A stretch of DNA of 64,000 nt, taken from contig NZ_CYPW01000001.1 in the NCBI RefSeq assembly GCF_001458175.1, positions 62,001 through 126,000 on the forward strand. Reading direction: 5' to 3'. Of this stretch, positions 8,527 to 18,312 are shown one piece after another; the stretch's first letter is position 1; the number at the start of each line of letters is the position of its first letter. The DNA comes from Shimia marina. Lineage in GTDB: Bacteria > Pseudomonadota > Alphaproteobacteria > Rhodobacterales > Rhodobacteraceae. The notes under the pieces were generated by a model. It was not told the DNA's origin. It saw only the letters and a list, made by a program, of their open reading frames with translations, and did not search any database. The position numbers and the translations under genes were made by a program.

Positions 8527-8547
8527 GCACGGGGATTTTCCCCGTGC
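8527..8547. other. Perfect hairpin between prfC and the next gene
   Basis: GCACGGGGA, a TTT loop and TCCCCGTGC form a perfect 9-bp stem in the 47-base gap after prfC. No T-tract follows, so it is a weak terminator at best. It could be an attenuator, an mRNA-stabilising stem, or a structure limiting translation of the gene that starts 12 bases later. Confidence 0.5.
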
Positions 8548-8559
8548 GAACATCGCCCC

Positions 8560-9315
8560 ATGACTGAGACATCCCTCACCTACCCCGGCGGTTTCGCCTA
8601 TATGATGGAGCGCTACGAAGGCCGGCGCGATCCGTTTGACTTTGGGCCTGAAGACCTGCCTGCAGTGGACGTCAATCTGGGAGTGCTGCGGGAGGCGATT
8701 GTGCCGGAACGCGCCGCACAGAAAGGCCCGGCGGATCCCAATACAAGCTGGGTCCGCAAACGGCGCCAGATTGCGGAGGAGTTTGTCGGCCTTAGCGAGC
8801 TGGCCTTTTTGAATGCGCAGCTGATTTCCAACCTGCGCAAGCGCGCCTATCCGGCGCAGGCTCCGGCGCTGTTTCGCCGGATCTGGGCGGAAGAGGCCGA
8901 TCACCTGTTGGGCACACTCAATCTGCGCTGGCTGGTGAGCTCGGTGCAGACTTTTGCCGATCATGGGGAAACCGCCGCACAGCGGGAGGCCGGACAGGGG
9001 CTGCGCATGCTGTTTGGCATGATGAAGCTTTATGAATTTGAGCGCAGTTTTGGTGGGCTGGACCCCAGCAAGGAGCATGGGTTTGGCAAACGTGTCAAAA
9101 CTCGTCTGCCGCTGGATATGGAGCCGTTTTCACTGCTACATGGCGGGCTGGATATCAATGTGATCGCCCCCGTGTGGGAGCTGTCGCAAAAAGACCCGGT
9201 GATTGCGCCCTTGGCGGAGCATCTTTTGCAGGAGTTGATTGCAGAGCGCGGTGGCGTGTTTCGACGGCTGGCGCAGATGCGCGCCAAGAAGGCACGGCAG
9301 CAGGCGCGCAAATGA
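8560..9315 (+). CDS. Conserved-looking hypothetical protein coupled to a glycosyltransferase
   Basis: I do not recognise this 251-residue protein. It is soluble (no signal peptide or membrane segment) and mostly helical by composition, with a very basic tail (RAKKARQQARK). One segment, FRRIWAEEADHLLGTL, has an acidic pair next to His, reminiscent of metal or ferritin-like helices, but that is speculation. Its stop overlaps the start of the following glycosyltransferase in an ATGA, so the two are probably translationally coupled and may act on the same surface or cytoplasmic glycan. No good Shine-Dalgarno precedes ATG 8560; the hairpin at 8527-8547 sits there instead. Confidence 0.75.
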   Translation: MTETSLTYPGGFAYMMERYEGRRDPFDFGPEDLPAVDVNLGVLREAIVPERAAQKGPADPNTSWVRKRRQIAEEFVGLSELAFLNAQLISNLRKRAYPAQAPALFRRIWAEEADHLLGTLNLRWLVSSVQTFADHGETAAQREAGQGLRMLFGMMKLYEFERSFGGLDPSKEHGFGKRVKTRLPLDMEPFSLLHGGLDINVIAPVWELSQKDPVIAPLAEHLLQELIAERGGVFRRLAQMRAKKARQQARK

Positions 9316-10280
9316 CCAGACCCGCAGCCAGCTGGGGCGTGGTGGCCACCATCAAAGCCCCCGCGCAGGAGATCCTCAATTTTGCGGCCCATCATCTGGA
9401 GCTGGGCGCGCAGCATATCTGGATTTATCTGGATGCCCCCAACCCGGAGGTGAAGCCCTTTCTGAAGGCGCATCCACAGGTCACACCGGTGAGCACCGGC
9501 GAAAACTATTGGATCAAGGCGCGCGGGAAGACACCGCCGATGCATCAGGTGCGTCAGTCTTTCAACGCCCGACATGCCTATCAACGGGCGCAGCATGTGG
9601 ACTGGCTGCTGCATTGTGATGTGGATGAATTCCTCTTCTCCGAGCGCGCGATTGGCGATCAGCTTGCCGCGCTGCCTGCGACCTGTTTGAGCGCCCGCGT
9701 GCGCCCGGCAGAAGCCTTGAGCAACCCCGATGGCAGCGCCGATCCGCTGTATTTCAAATCCTTCATCGAAGACAAAGCCGCGCGGCGGCGGATTGTGGCA
9801 GAGGTGTACCCCACCTTTGCGCCCTATCTTAAAAACGGCTTTGTCAGCCATGTGGCCGGAAAGATGTTTGTGCGCACCGGACAAGAGGACATGCGGCTGA
9901 AGATTCACAATGTCTTTCAGGGGGAGCAGCAAAACCCCGGTCAGCAGGCGCTGACGGACATGACACTCCTGCATGTGCACACCGCCGGTTGGGCCCATTG
10001 GGAACAGAGCTTTGTCTATCGCCATGCCAAAGGCTCTTATCGCGATGAACTGGGCGCGGCACAGGCGGAGGGCAAGGGTGGGCTTAATCTGCACAAGCTT
10101 TTTGCCCATCTGGCACAGGAGCCCGATGGGCTGCGCGATTTTTATGAGGCGGTCTGTGTGGCGCATCCAATGTTGCTGGAAAAACTGGCCGCGCATGGTG
10201 TTTTGCAAGAGCACCGGCTGGCTTTGGCGGTAAAACGGCGGAAACACTTCGCAGATTTTGAGCCAAGTGTTTCCCAGTAA
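9312..10280 (+). CDS. Glycosyltransferase family 2-like protein (Glyco_tranf_2_4 type)
   Basis: The 322-residue product begins with a GT-A nucleotide-binding fold (WGVVATIKAPAQEILNFAAH, then HIWIYLDAP). It has the metal and sugar-nucleotide binding motif in HCDVDEFLF, where DVD is the DxD. This is the layout of the soluble Glyco_tranf_2_4 group common in roseobacters. A late His/Trp-rich stretch (LLHVHTAGWAHWEQSF) is typical of that group. Acceptor and donor are unknown. I set the start at ATG 9312, which overlaps the upstream stop; the frame is open further upstream, but only as a shadow of the preceding gene. Confidence 0.85.
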   Translation: MTRPAASWGVVATIKAPAQEILNFAAHHLELGAQHIWIYLDAPNPEVKPFLKAHPQVTPVSTGENYWIKARGKTPPMHQVRQSFNARHAYQRAQHVDWLLHCDVDEFLFSERAIGDQLAALPATCLSARVRPAEALSNPDGSADPLYFKSFIEDKAARRRIVAEVYPTFAPYLKNGFVSHVAGKMFVRTGQEDMRLKIHNVFQGEQQNPGQQALTDMTLLHVHTAGWAHWEQSFVYRHAKGSYRDELGAAQAEGKGGLNLHKLFAHLAQEPDGLRDFYEAVCVAHPMLLEKLAAHGVLQEHRLALAVKRRKHFADFEPSVSQ

Positions 10281-10289
10281 ACGTCAATT

Positions 10290-10308
10290 CCGACGGTAAT
10301 GTCGGTTT
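10290..10308 (+). terminator. Weak hairpin after the glycosyltransferase gene
   Basis: CCGAC and GTCGG (10290-10294 and 10301-10305) form a 5-bp stem with a 6-base loop, followed by TTTCGTT. It lies 10 bases after the stop. The stem is short, so it is a marginal terminator. Confidence 0.3.
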
Positions 10309-10436
10309 CGTTGACCTGAGGCCCTGGGTGTTATAGAAGGCGTCGTGGATCGAATTCACCGCGTGTTGCGGGGCCATACGGGCCTGATCCTGAAAGCCGC
10401 TACGGGCCAAAGAGTGTCCGTAAATCACGGATACAT

Positions 10437-11846
10437 ATGACAAAATTCTCTGATCTGAATCTGAACCCGAAGGTGATGAAAGCCATCACCGAAGCTGGTT
10501 ATGAAAGCCCAACCCCCATCCAGGCAGGCGCGATTCCTTCTGCGCTGGAAGGTCGGGATGTTTTGGGCATCGCGCAAACCGGCACAGGCAAGACCGCCAG
10601 TTTCACTTTGCCCATGCTCTCACTATTGGCCCGTGGACGCGCCCGCGCCCGGATGCCGCGCAGTCTTGTGCTGTGCCCAACGCGGGAACTGGCCGCGCAG
10701 GTGGCAGAGAACTTTGACACCTATTCCAAACATCTGAAGCTGACCAAAGCGCTGTTGATTGGCGGGGTGAGCTTTAAGGAACAAGAGCTGATCATCGACA
10801 AGGGCGTGGACGTGCTGATCGCCACCCCCGGTCGCCTGCTGGACCATTTTGAGCGTGGCAAGCTGATCCTGTCTGACGTGAAAGTCATGGTGGTGGATGA
10901 AGCGGACCGCATGCTGGATATGGGCTTCATTCCCGATATTGAGCGCATCTTTGGCCTGACACCTTTCACCCGTCAGACGCTGTTCTTCTCGGCCACGATG
11001 GCACCAGAGATTGAGCGCATCACCAACACTTTCCTGTCCAACCCGGAACGCGTGGAAGTGGCCCGTCAGGCCACAGCCAGCGAAACCATTGAGCAGAATG
11101 TTGTGATGTTCAAAGCCTCTCGCCGGGATCGTGAAGGCAGCGAAAAGCGGCGGGTGCTGCGCGCGCTTCTGGATGCGGAAGGCGACACGTGCACCAATGC
11201 GGTGATCTTCTGCAACCGCAAGACGGATGTGGACATCTGTGCCAAGTCTCTGAAGAAATATGGCTATGATGCCGCGCCAATCCATGGCGATCTGGATCAA
11301 TCGCAGCGCACCAAGACACTGGATGCCTTCCGGGGTGGCGAACTGCGCCTTCTGGTGGCCTCTGATGTGGCCGCGCGCGGCCTTGATGTGCCCAGCGTGA
11401 GCCATGTGTTCAACTTTGACGTGCCGGGCCATGCGGAAGACTATGTGCACCGGATCGGGCGTACCGGCCGTGCCGGGCGTGAGGGCAAGGCGATCACCAT
11501 TTGCAGCCCGCGCGACGAAAAGCAGTTTGAAGCGGTGGAAGCGCTGATCCAGAAAGAGATCCCGCGCATTGAAAACCCGGTGAAGGTTGAGCCCCGCAAG
11601 CCGCGCAAACCCAAGGAAGAGGCCCCCAAAGCGGAGGCCAAGCCTGAGGTGCAAGAGGCAGCAGCAGAGCCGCGCAAAGCGCCCGCGCAGGGCGGACGCG
11701 ATGACACCCGTGGTCGCAGCAACAGCAACACGCGCGGACGTGGCCGTGGTCGCTATGACCGTCGCGACGACAATCAGGTTGTTGGCATGGGCGATCACAT
11801 GCCCAGCTTCATCGCGCTTAGCTTTGAAGAACGCCGCAGCCAGTAA
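10437..11846 (+). CDS. DEAD-box ATP-dependent RNA helicase (RhlE-like)
   Basis: This 469-residue RNA helicase probably remodels RNA in ribosome assembly or mRNA decay. The motifs run in order: Q motif (YESPTPIQAGAIP), I (AQTGTGKT), Ia (PTRELAAQ), Ib (TPGRLLDH), II (VDEADRMLDMGF, the DEAD box), III (FSAT), then the C-terminal helicase domain with VASDVAARGLDVP and HRIGRTGRAGREG. A low-complexity Lys/Glu/Pro-rich and Arg/Gly-rich tail from about residue 375 probably contacts RNA. A 156-base leader separates it from the glycosyltransferase, and it ends at a strong terminator, so it is probably monocistronic. RNase J follows in convergent orientation. Confidence 0.93.
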   Translation: MTKFSDLNLNPKVMKAITEAGYESPTPIQAGAIPSALEGRDVLGIAQTGTGKTASFTLPMLSLLARGRARARMPRSLVLCPTRELAAQVAENFDTYSKHLKLTKALLIGGVSFKEQELIIDKGVDVLIATPGRLLDHFERGKLILSDVKVMVVDEADRMLDMGFIPDIERIFGLTPFTRQTLFFSATMAPEIERITNTFLSNPERVEVARQATASETIEQNVVMFKASRRDREGSEKRRVLRALLDAEGDTCTNAVIFCNRKTDVDICAKSLKKYGYDAAPIHGDLDQSQRTKTLDAFRGGELRLLVASDVAARGLDVPSVSHVFNFDVPGHAEDYVHRIGRTGRAGREGKAITICSPRDEKQFEAVEALIQKEIPRIENPVKVEPRKPRKPKEEAPKAEAKPEVQEAAAEPRKAPAQGGRDDTRGRSNSNTRGRGRGRYDRRDDNQVVGMGDHMPSFIALSFEERRSQ

Positions 11847-11903
11847 GGCGCCCCGCACCAACAGAGGGGCGGCGCTGAATACAAACATCTGATGCCAAGC
11901 ATC

Positions 11904-11936
11904 AAAAAAGGGCCCTTTTGAGGGCCCTTTTCTTTT
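11904..11936. terminator. Rho-independent terminator, convergent helicase and rnj genes
   Basis: AAAAGGGCCC (11906-11915), a TTTTGA loop and GGGCCCTTTT (11922-11931) form a 10-bp stem followed by CTTTT on the plus strand and preceded by an A-run. It can therefore serve the minus strand as well. It sits between the helicase stop (11846) and the RNase J stop (11971). Confidence 0.85.
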
Positions 11937-11970
11937 GTGCGGGTGCTGTTTTTGCTCGGATGGTGGGATG

Positions 11971-13635
11971 TCAGCTCAGGCGGCTGACAATCACGGTCAC
12001 TTCGGGCTTTTTGCCAATTTCATCGCGCGCGCTGTTGCGGACGATGCGGCGGATGTCACCTTCGAGTTTGTCGTCATCAGAAAGCGTTTTCTCTTTCGCG
12101 CGGCCCAGATATTGGGTGACGTCCTCTTCGAGCACATCCACCAGCGGTGCCTGAGAGCGGCCGATTTCTGGCAGACCCATCAGTTCGCACCAGGCCTCGC
12201 CCAGTGGCTCATCATCTTCATCCAGCAGGATGGTCACGATCACATGACCATTCATCGCCATGCGCAGTCGATCACGCACGATGCCGTCCAGCGCGCCGAT
12301 TTGCGCACTGCCGTCCAGATAGGTGCGACCGGTTTCCACATAGCCCGCAATAGAAGGCTGATCCCCGGTGAGGTCCAGCATGGTGCCGTTGACCGCGACA
12401 ATAGAGGCGCGGCCGCTGGCGTTTGCGAGCTTGGCATGCTCCCGCAGGTGGCGGTGTTCGCCGTGGTTCGGGATCACCATGGTCGGGTTCACGATCTCAT
12501 GCATGCGCGCCAGATCCGGGCGGTTGGCATGGCCGGAAACGTGATATTTGCCAGAGCTGTCATCGACCACATCCACGCCCATTTCAGAGAATTGGTTGAT
12601 GATGCGGATCACGCCTTTTTCGTTGCCCGGAATGGTCTTGGAGCTGAAGAGGAAGAGATCGCCTTCTTTGAGCTTGATGCCATTGTATTTGCCGCGGGCG
12701 AGCTGCGCGCTGGCGGCGCGGTGTTCCCCCTGAGAGCCGGTCACCAGCAACATCAGGTTTTCGCGCGGGATGGTGGCGGCATCTTCGGGGCTCACCACCT
12801 TGGGGAAACTGTCGAGCACGCCGGTTTGAATGGCGGCTTCGATCATGCGGCGCATGGCGCGGCCCATCAGGCAGATGGAGCGCCCGGCCCGGTCGCCAGC
12901 CTCTGCCAGCGTTTTCACGCGGGCCACGTTGGAGGCAAAGGTGGTGGCCACAACCATATTGGGGGCCGCAGATACCAGCGCCTCAATCTCTGGCCCCACA
13001 GAGGCTTCAGAGCGGCCTGCATGGGGGGAGAAGACATTGGTGCTGTCACAGATCAGCGCCTTGACCCCATCTTTGGAGACTTCGGCCCAGAGCGCGGGAT
13101 CAAAAGGTTCGCCAACCAGCGGGGTTTCATCCAGTTTGAAATCGCCAGAGTGGATCACGCGGCCTGCCGGGCTGTCGATGACCAAAGCTGCGCTTTCGGG
13201 AATGGAGTGGCTGACCGGCAGGAAGCCCACTTTGAACGGCCCCACTTCGGTGACCTCAGGCCATGGGGAGACGGTGCGCACCATCTCTTCGGGCTGTCCC
13301 CGATCCGTCATCTTGTGACGGGCCAGATGGGCGGTGAAGGCGCGCGCATAGACCGGCACCTCCAGTTTGCTCCAGTAGTGCCCCACAGCGCCGATGTGGT
13401 CTTCGTGGCCATGGGTGATGAACACGGCCTCAAGCCGGTGTTTGTTTTCTTCCAGCCAGCGGATGTCGGCAAAGATCAGGTCAACACCCGGGCTGGTTTC
13501 CATGTCGGAAAAGGCCACGCCAATGTCGACGAGGATGAGACGCTCATTGTCTGCTGGCCCGTAGCCGTAGACATAGGCATTCATGCCAATTTCGCCGGAG
13601 CCGCCGAGCGGCAAATAGATTAAGCGGTCGCTCAT
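11971..13635 (-). CDS. rnj: Ribonuclease J
   Basis: RNase J is a metallo-beta-lactamase/beta-CASP nuclease with endo- and 5'-3' exoribonuclease activity, acting in rRNA and mRNA maturation. The 554-residue protein shows the metal site (THGHEDHIGAVGHYW), later metal ligands in VIHSGDFKLDET, and the beta-CASP HGEHRHLREHAKLA motif. The start overlaps the coaX stop (13632-13635, ATGA), so the two are translationally coupled. It lies at the end of the nuoN-birA-coaX-rnj series and terminates at 11904-11936. Confidence 0.93.
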   Translation of the reverse strand: MSDRLIYLPLGGSGEIGMNAYVYGYGPADNERLILVDIGVAFSDMETSPGVDLIFADIRWLEENKHRLEAVFITHGHEDHIGAVGHYWSKLEVPVYARAFTAHLARHKMTDRGQPEEMVRTVSPWPEVTEVGPFKVGFLPVSHSIPESAALVIDSPAGRVIHSGDFKLDETPLVGEPFDPALWAEVSKDGVKALICDSTNVFSPHAGRSEASVGPEIEALVSAAPNMVVATTFASNVARVKTLAEAGDRAGRSICLMGRAMRRMIEAAIQTGVLDSFPKVVSPEDAATIPRENLMLLVTGSQGEHRAASAQLARGKYNGIKLKEGDLFLFSSKTIPGNEKGVIRIINQFSEMGVDVVDDSSGKYHVSGHANRPDLARMHEIVNPTMVIPNHGEHRHLREHAKLANASGRASIVAVNGTMLDLTGDQPSIAGYVETGRTYLDGSAQIGALDGIVRDRLRMAMNGHVIVTILLDEDDEPLGEAWCELMGLPEIGRSQAPLVDVLEEDVTQYLGRAKEKTLSDDDKLEGDIRRIVRNSARDEIGKKPEVTVIVSRLS

Positions 13636-14408
13636 GCGCCCTGCTCCTTGTTAAAGTCGTGGATGACGGTCAAGCCGTGCATCGTTAAATCATCTTCGAT
13701 GGAGTCAAACAGATGGTCGCCCTGCTCAAAGAGCGGTGCGAGCCCACCTGTGCCCACCACTTTCATCGGGGCGCCGTATTCGGCCTTGATCCGGGCAATG
13801 ATGCCTTCGATCAGGCCGGTGTAGCCCCAGAACACCCCAGACTGAATACAGCCCACGGTGTTGGTTCCGATCACTTTTTCCGGCTGGCTGACATCGACGT
13901 GGGGCAAGGCCGCTGCGCCGGAGTGCAGCGCTTCCAGACTGAGGTTCACCCCCGGTGCAATCACGCCGCCCACATAAGCGCCATCCGCTGCCACAACATC
14001 AAAGTTGGTGGCGGTGCCAAAATCCACCACAACCACATTGCCGCCGTGACGGTCATAGGCCGCCACCGCATTGGCCAGACGATCCGGCCCCGGCTGCGCC
14101 CCCTGATCCACGCGCGGGGTATGGGGCAGTTTGCAATCGGGTTTGCCAACCACCAGCGGGCGGCAGTTGAAGAACCGATCCGCAAAGACCCGCAGGTTCC
14201 AGACCACACGTGGCACGGTAGAGGAGATAATCACATCGGTGATGTCCGCATCGATCCCATAGTGATTGATCAATGTGGAGTACCACGTGAAATAGGCATC
14301 TGCCGTGCGCGCGTGGTGCGTGGAGGTGCGCAGTGTGCAGAGAAATTTTTCACCATCCCAAATGGAGAACACGGTGTTGGTGTTGCCACAGTCAATGGTC
14401 AGAAGCAT
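13632..14408 (-). CDS. coaX: Type III pantothenate kinase
   Basis: CoaX phosphorylates pantothenate, the first step of coenzyme A synthesis. It belongs to the ASKHA fold and is insensitive to CoA feedback. The 258-residue protein starts with the phosphate-binding motif DCGNTNTVFSIWDGE and carries a second motif (VVVDFGTATNFDVV) plus PGVNLSLEAL, all diagnostic of type III enzymes. It is 26 bases downstream of birA and overlaps rnj by 4 bases, indicating a birA-coaX-rnj operon. CoA supply also fits the many CoA-thioester enzymes elsewhere in the window, although that is context only. Confidence 0.95.
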   Translation of the reverse strand: MLLTIDCGNTNTVFSIWDGEKFLCTLRTSTHHARTADAYFTWYSTLINHYGIDADITDVIISSTVPRVVWNLRVFADRFFNCRPLVVGKPDCKLPHTPRVDQGAQPGPDRLANAVAAYDRHGGNVVVVDFGTATNFDVVAADGAYVGGVIAPGVNLSLEALHSGAAALPHVDVSQPEKVIGTNTVGCIQSGVFWGYTGLIEGIIARIKAEYGAPMKVVGTGGLAPLFEQGDHLFDSIEDDLTMHGLTVIHDFNKEQGA

Positions 14409-14434
14409 GGGTGGAGATCCCCCTTAAGTGCGGA

Positions 14435-15187
14435 TCAGAAAAAAATGTCTGCCGCGGGGATGGCCACGCGGCCCTTCGCGGTCTTCAACACCAGATTGCC
14501 TGCGCTGTCCACTGTTTCAAAGGTTCCTGTCGTTTCGTCACGTGTGGTGCGTGCTGTGATCACCTCACCGATACGCGCAGCCCGGGCCAGCCAGGCGGTA
14601 CGGATGGGCTCAAACCCATAGGTGGCAAACTGTGCTTCCCACTGTGCATAGGCCGGGGCCAGCGCATCCAAGAACTCTTCGGGACTGACCGCAGCGCCGG
14701 TTTCAGACAGGAGCGACACCGGGCGCGTGGCCTGTGTCTCGACCGCGCCTGTATCTGGTGCCTGTGCCAGATTGACGCCAATGCCGATGGCGATATGGCT
14801 GACTGCGCCGCCCGCCATGCCCGCGCTTTCCAACAAAATGCCCGCCACTTTGCCACCATTGAGCAGCACATCATTGGGCCATTTCAGAGACAGCCCGTCG
14901 CTGCGGCCGGTGACGGCGACAAAGGCATCATAGAGTGCCAGCGAGGCCACAAACGACCGCAGGGCCACCTGATCGGGGCTTTCGGCGGGACGCATGACCA
15001 GCGTGCCGGCAAAATTGCCATTTGGGTCCACCCATGCGCGCCCACGGCGCCCACGCCCCTGCGTCTGGCGCAGGCCGAGGATCCATTCCGGCCCGGCAAG
15101 CTGGGGCGCAATCCGTGCGGCTTCGGCGTTGGTGCTGTCCACTTCCGCCAAAACACGGCGACCATAGTCCTGAGGCCAGTTGCTCAT
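14435..15187 (-). CDS. birA: Biotin--[acetyl-CoA-carboxylase] ligase
   Basis: BirA activates biotin as biotinyl-AMP and attaches it to the carrier lysine of carboxylases; the methylcrotonyl-CoA carboxylase encoded at 35.2-38.9 kb is one likely client. The 250-residue product has the adenylate loop GRGRRGRAWVDPNGNFAGT and KWPNDVLLNGGKVAGILLE. It lacks the N-terminal helix-turn-helix of E. coli BirA, so it is a group I ligase with no repressor role. I used ATG 15187, where homology begins; the 28-residue upstream extension is non-conserved. It follows the nuo terminator by about 70 bases. Confidence 0.93.
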   Translation of the reverse strand: MSNWPQDYGRRVLAEVDSTNAEAARIAPQLAGPEWILGLRQTQGRGRRGRAWVDPNGNFAGTLVMRPAESPDQVALRSFVASLALYDAFVAVTGRSDGLSLKWPNDVLLNGGKVAGILLESAGMAGGAVSHIAIGIGVNLAQAPDTGAVETQATRPVSLLSETGAAVSPEEFLDALAPAYAQWEAQFATYGFEPIRTAWLARAARIGEVITARTTRDETTGTFETVDSAGNLVLKTAKGRVAIPAADIFF

Positions 15188-15255
15188 CGTTTGTGTCTTC
15201 TCACCAGATTTGTTTGCTTGGTCGAAACGACCCGTCCCAATGCCCCTATCAAATG

Positions 15256-15281
15256 AAACGGCGCGCCCCAAGGGGCGCGCC
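15256..15281 (-). terminator. Terminator-like hairpin at the end of the nuo operon
   Basis: GGCGCGCCCC (15260-15269) and GGGGCGCGCC (15272-15281) form a near-perfect palindromic stem 27 bases after the nuoN stop. Read on the minus strand it is followed by GTTTCATTT, a moderate U-tract. It separates nuo from birA-coaX-rnj, although read-through is possible. Confidence 0.65.
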
Positions 15282-15307
15282 TCATTCTTTTACCGATCCT
15301 CTACAGA

Positions 15308-16753
15308 TCAGTGATGTGGCATCAACGCGGCAGCGGCGGTCTGTGCTGCGCTGTCAACGCCAAAGAAATTCACAATCCCCAGAAGCATCACCGCAGCGCT
15401 GGCGGCAAGCAGGATGTTCTGTACCGGGGAGCGCGCCTGATCAAGGCCGTCCGTCTCTTCACCGAAATACATGAAGTACACGATGCGCAGATAGTAGAAG
15501 GCCCCAATCACAGAGGCAATCACACCGGCAATCGCCAGCCATGCCAGCCCGCCTTCGAAAGCGGCGCGCAGCACATAGAGCTTACCAAAAAAGCCGAGGA
15601 ATGGTGGCACACCTGCCAGCGAGAACAGCAGGAACAGCATGGCCAGTGCGCGGCCTGAGGACTGTTTGGAATACATGTTCAGGGAGGCAATGTCGGTGAC
15701 CGGACGTCCGTCTTTTTCCATGGAGAGAATGAAGGCAAAGGTACCGATGTTCATCGCCATGTAGATCGCCATGTAGACCAGCATCGCTTCGATCCCAAGC
15801 GCGGTGCCCGCCGCAAGGCCCATGAGGGCGTAGCCCATATGCGCAATGGAGGAATAGGCCATCAGGCGTTTGATGTTGGTCTGACCAATGGCCGCGATGG
15901 CGCCAAGGAACATGGACAGCACAGAAAGCAAGGCCAGGATTTGTTGCCAGTCGCCAATCACACCGCCAAAGGCATCAAAGAGCACCCGTGCAAAAAGCCC
16001 CATAGCGGCCAGTTTTGGCGCGGTGGCAAAGAAAGCCGTGATCGGGGTTGGTGCACCTTCGTAGACATCCGGGGTCCACATGTGGAACGGCACGGCAGAC
16101 ACTTTGAACGCCAGACCAGAGACCACAAAGGTCAGGCCAAACAGAAGACCCAGCGGCGCATGGCCATGGCCGACCGCTTCGATGATGCCCGCAAACTGCG
16201 TGGTGCCTGAGAACCCATAGACCAGCGAAGAGCCATAAAGCAGAAGACCAGAGGACAGCGCCCCGAGCAGGAAATATTTCATCCCCGCTTCGGTGGATTT
16301 GACGCCGTCACGACGCAGGGACGCGACCACGTAGAGCGCCAGAGACTGAAGCTCCAGTCCCATGTAGAGCACAATCAGGTCGCCTGCGGAGACCATGGTC
16401 ATCATGCCCACCATCGCCAGTGAGACGAGGATGGGATACTCAAACCGTAGCATGCCACGGCGGGACATGTGATCTTGTCCCATCACCAGAACTGCCGCCC
16501 CGGACAGCAGCATCGCCACTTTGGCAAAGCGGGAGAAGGCATCGTCGTTGAAGGTGCCATTGAACGCTGCATTGTCGCCGTTGCCGGACACACCAATCCA
16601 GACCCCAAGCAGGATGAACACCCCGGCCGTGACCCATGTGAGCAACGGTGCGAGCTTGTCCTTCCCGGTATAAACCACGGTCACCAGCGCCAGCATGGCA
16701 TAGAGAGCCAGAAGGATCTCTGGGAGAATGATATTCAGATCAGCCTGAAGCAT
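15308..16753 (-). CDS. nuoN: NADH-quinone oxidoreductase subunit N
   Basis: NuoN is one of three antiporter-like proton-pumping subunits in the complex I membrane arm. The 481-residue protein has about 14 hydrophobic helices. It carries the conserved Lys/His-containing segments of the Mrp-antiporter fold, including [20 protein letters not shown] and [16 protein letters not shown]. Length matches the family. It starts 14 bases after the nuoM stop and is the last nuo gene, followed by a hairpin at 15256-15281. Confidence 0.97.
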   Translation of the reverse strand: MLQADLNIILPEILLALYAMLALVTVVYTGKDKLAPLLTWVTAGVFILLGVWIGVSGNGDNAAFNGTFNDDAFSRFAKVAMLLSGAAVLVMGQDHMSRRGMLRFEYPILVSLAMVGMMTMVSAGDLIVLYMGLELQSLALYVVASLRRDGVKSTEAGMKYFLLGALSSGLLLYGSSLVYGFSGTTQFAGIIEAVGHGHAPLGLLFGLTFVVSGLAFKVSAVPFHMWTPDVYEGAPTPITAFFATAPKLAAMGLFARVLFDAFGGVIGDWQQILALLSVLSMFLGAIAAIGQTNIKRLMAYSSIAHMGYALMGLAAGTALGIEAMLVYMAIYMAMNIGTFAFILSMEKDGRPVTDIASLNMYSKQSSGRALAMLFLLFSLAGVPPFLGFFGKLYVLRAAFEGGLAWLAIAGVIASVIGAFYYLRIVYFMYFGEETDGLDQARSPVQNILLAASAAVMLLGIVNFFGVDSAAQTAAAALMPHH

Positions 16754-16767
16754 ATCTCAAGCGCTCC

Positions 16768-18312
16768 TTAGTGCGACGCGGCTTGGTCAACGGACGCGCC
16801 GTGAGCCAATGCGGTTTCATAGTTAGAAATCAGGTTTTCAACCGATGTGTGGATGATGTCCGTGATCAGTGAGGGGTAGACCCCCAGGATCAGGGTCATG
16901 GCCACCAGCGGAGCAAAGATCATCTTTTCACGGCTGGTCATGTCGGTGATCGATTTCAGGCTTTCCTTGATCAGATCGCCAAAGACCACGCGGCGGTAGA
17001 GATACAGCGCATAGGCCGCCGAGAAGATCACCCCAGCCGTGGCCACCAGTGCCACCCATGTGTTGACCTGGAACACGCCCATCAGCGTCAGGAACTCCCC
17101 AACAAAGCCGGAAGTGCCCGGCAGGCCGACATTGGCCATGGTGAAGAACATGAAGATGGTTGCATAGGCTGGCATGCGGGTCACAAGGCCGCCATAGGCG
17201 TCGATGTCACGGGTGTGCATCCGGTCATAGATCACACCCACACAGAGGAAGAGCGCGCCGGAAATGAAGCCGTGGCTCAGCATCTGGAAGATCGCGCCAT
17301 CAATGCCCTGTTGGTTGGCGGCAAAGATGCCCATGGTCACATAGCCCATATGCGCCACCGAAGAATAAGCAATCAGCTTTTTCATGTCTTCCTGCACCAG
17401 TGCCACCAGCGAGGTGTAGACAATAGCGATTGCAGACATCCACAGGATCAGCGGCGTCATGACCTCTGATCCAATTGGGAACATGGGCAGGCTGAAGCGC
17501 AGGAAGCCATAGCCGCCCATCTTCAGCAAAATCGAGGCCAGAACCACCGAGCCCGCAGTTGGGGCCTGAACGTGGGCATCGGGCAACCATGTGTGCACCG
17601 GCCACATCGGCATTTTCACCGCAAAAGAGGCGAAGAAGGCCAGGAACATCAGGGTCTGCACGCCACCAATCACCGTGAAGCCCAGAACATGCATGGTGTC
17701 GGATGCAAATTCATGGGTCATGAGTGTTGGAATGTCGGTGGTCCCCGCCTGAACAAACATCGCGACCATCGCCACCAGCATCAGCACCGAGCCAAGGAAG
17801 GTATAAAGAAAGAATTTGAAGGAGGCATAGATGCGGTTTGCGCCGCCCCAGATGCCGATGATCAGGAACATCGGGATCAGGCCTGCCTCAAAGAACAGGT
17901 AGAACAGCACCAGATCCAGCGCCATGAACACGCCCAGCATCAGGGTTTCCAGAAGCAGGAAGGCAATCATATATTCTTTGACGCGCTTGGTGACGCCCCA
18001 AGAGCCCCAGATCACCAAAGGCATGATGAAGGTGGTCAGCATCACAAAGAGCACCGAGATGCCATCAACCCCCATTTTATAGGTCATGCCCATGACCCAT
18101 TCGCGTTCTTCCACAAACTGGAAGCCCGGATTGGAGGGATCAAAGCCCGCAAGAATAAACAGCGACACAAGGAATGTGATCACTGTGGTGGTCAGAGCGA
18201 CGCGTTTGGCATTGCGCTGTGCCATCTCATCTTCGCCGCGCAGGAAGATCACAAGGATCAGCGCTGCAAACGTCGGCAAGAAGGTGACAAGGGAGAGCAA
18301 GCTGTCGTTCAT
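16768..18312 (-). CDS. nuoM: NADH-quinone oxidoreductase subunit M
   Basis: NuoM is the second antiporter-like membrane subunit. The 514-residue product has about 14 transmembrane segments and the characteristic [20 protein letters not shown] and [20 protein letters not shown] regions around the proton-channel lysines. I set the start at ATG 18312, which overlaps the nuoL stop in a TAATG arrangement; the 10-residue upstream extension in the same frame is unlikely. An acidic residue conserved in the fifth helix of the family probably lies in [20 protein letters not shown]. Confidence 0.97.
   Translation of the reverse strand: MNDSLLSLVTFLPTFAALILVIFLRGEDEMAQRNAKRVALTTTVITFLVSLFILAGFDPSNPGFQFVEEREWVMGMTYKMGVDGISVLFVMLTTFIMPLVIWGSWGVTKRVKEYMIAFLLLETLMLGVFMALDLVLFYLFFEAGLIPMFLIIGIWGGANRIYASFKFFLYTFLGSVLMLVAMVAMFVQAGTTDIPTLMTHEFASDTMHVLGFTVIGGVQTLMFLAFFASFAVKMPMWPVHTWLPDAHVQAPTAGSVVLASILLKMGGYGFLRFSLPMFPIGSEVMTPLILWMSAIAIVYTSLVALVQEDMKKLIAYSSVAHMGYVTMGIFAANQQGIDGAIFQMLSHGFISGALFLCVGVIYDRMHTRDIDAYGGLVTRMPAYATIFMFFTMANVGLPGTSGFVGEFLTLMGVFQVNTWVALVATAGVIFSAAYALYLYRRVVFGDLIKESLKSITDMTSREKMIFAPLVAMTLILGVYPSLITDIIHTSVENLISNYETALAHGASVDQAASH

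Noticed and set aside
6641-8572. 643-residue minus-strand frame covering prfC
   Set aside because: It mirrors the conserved prfC gene; its product is His/Arg-rich with no domain.
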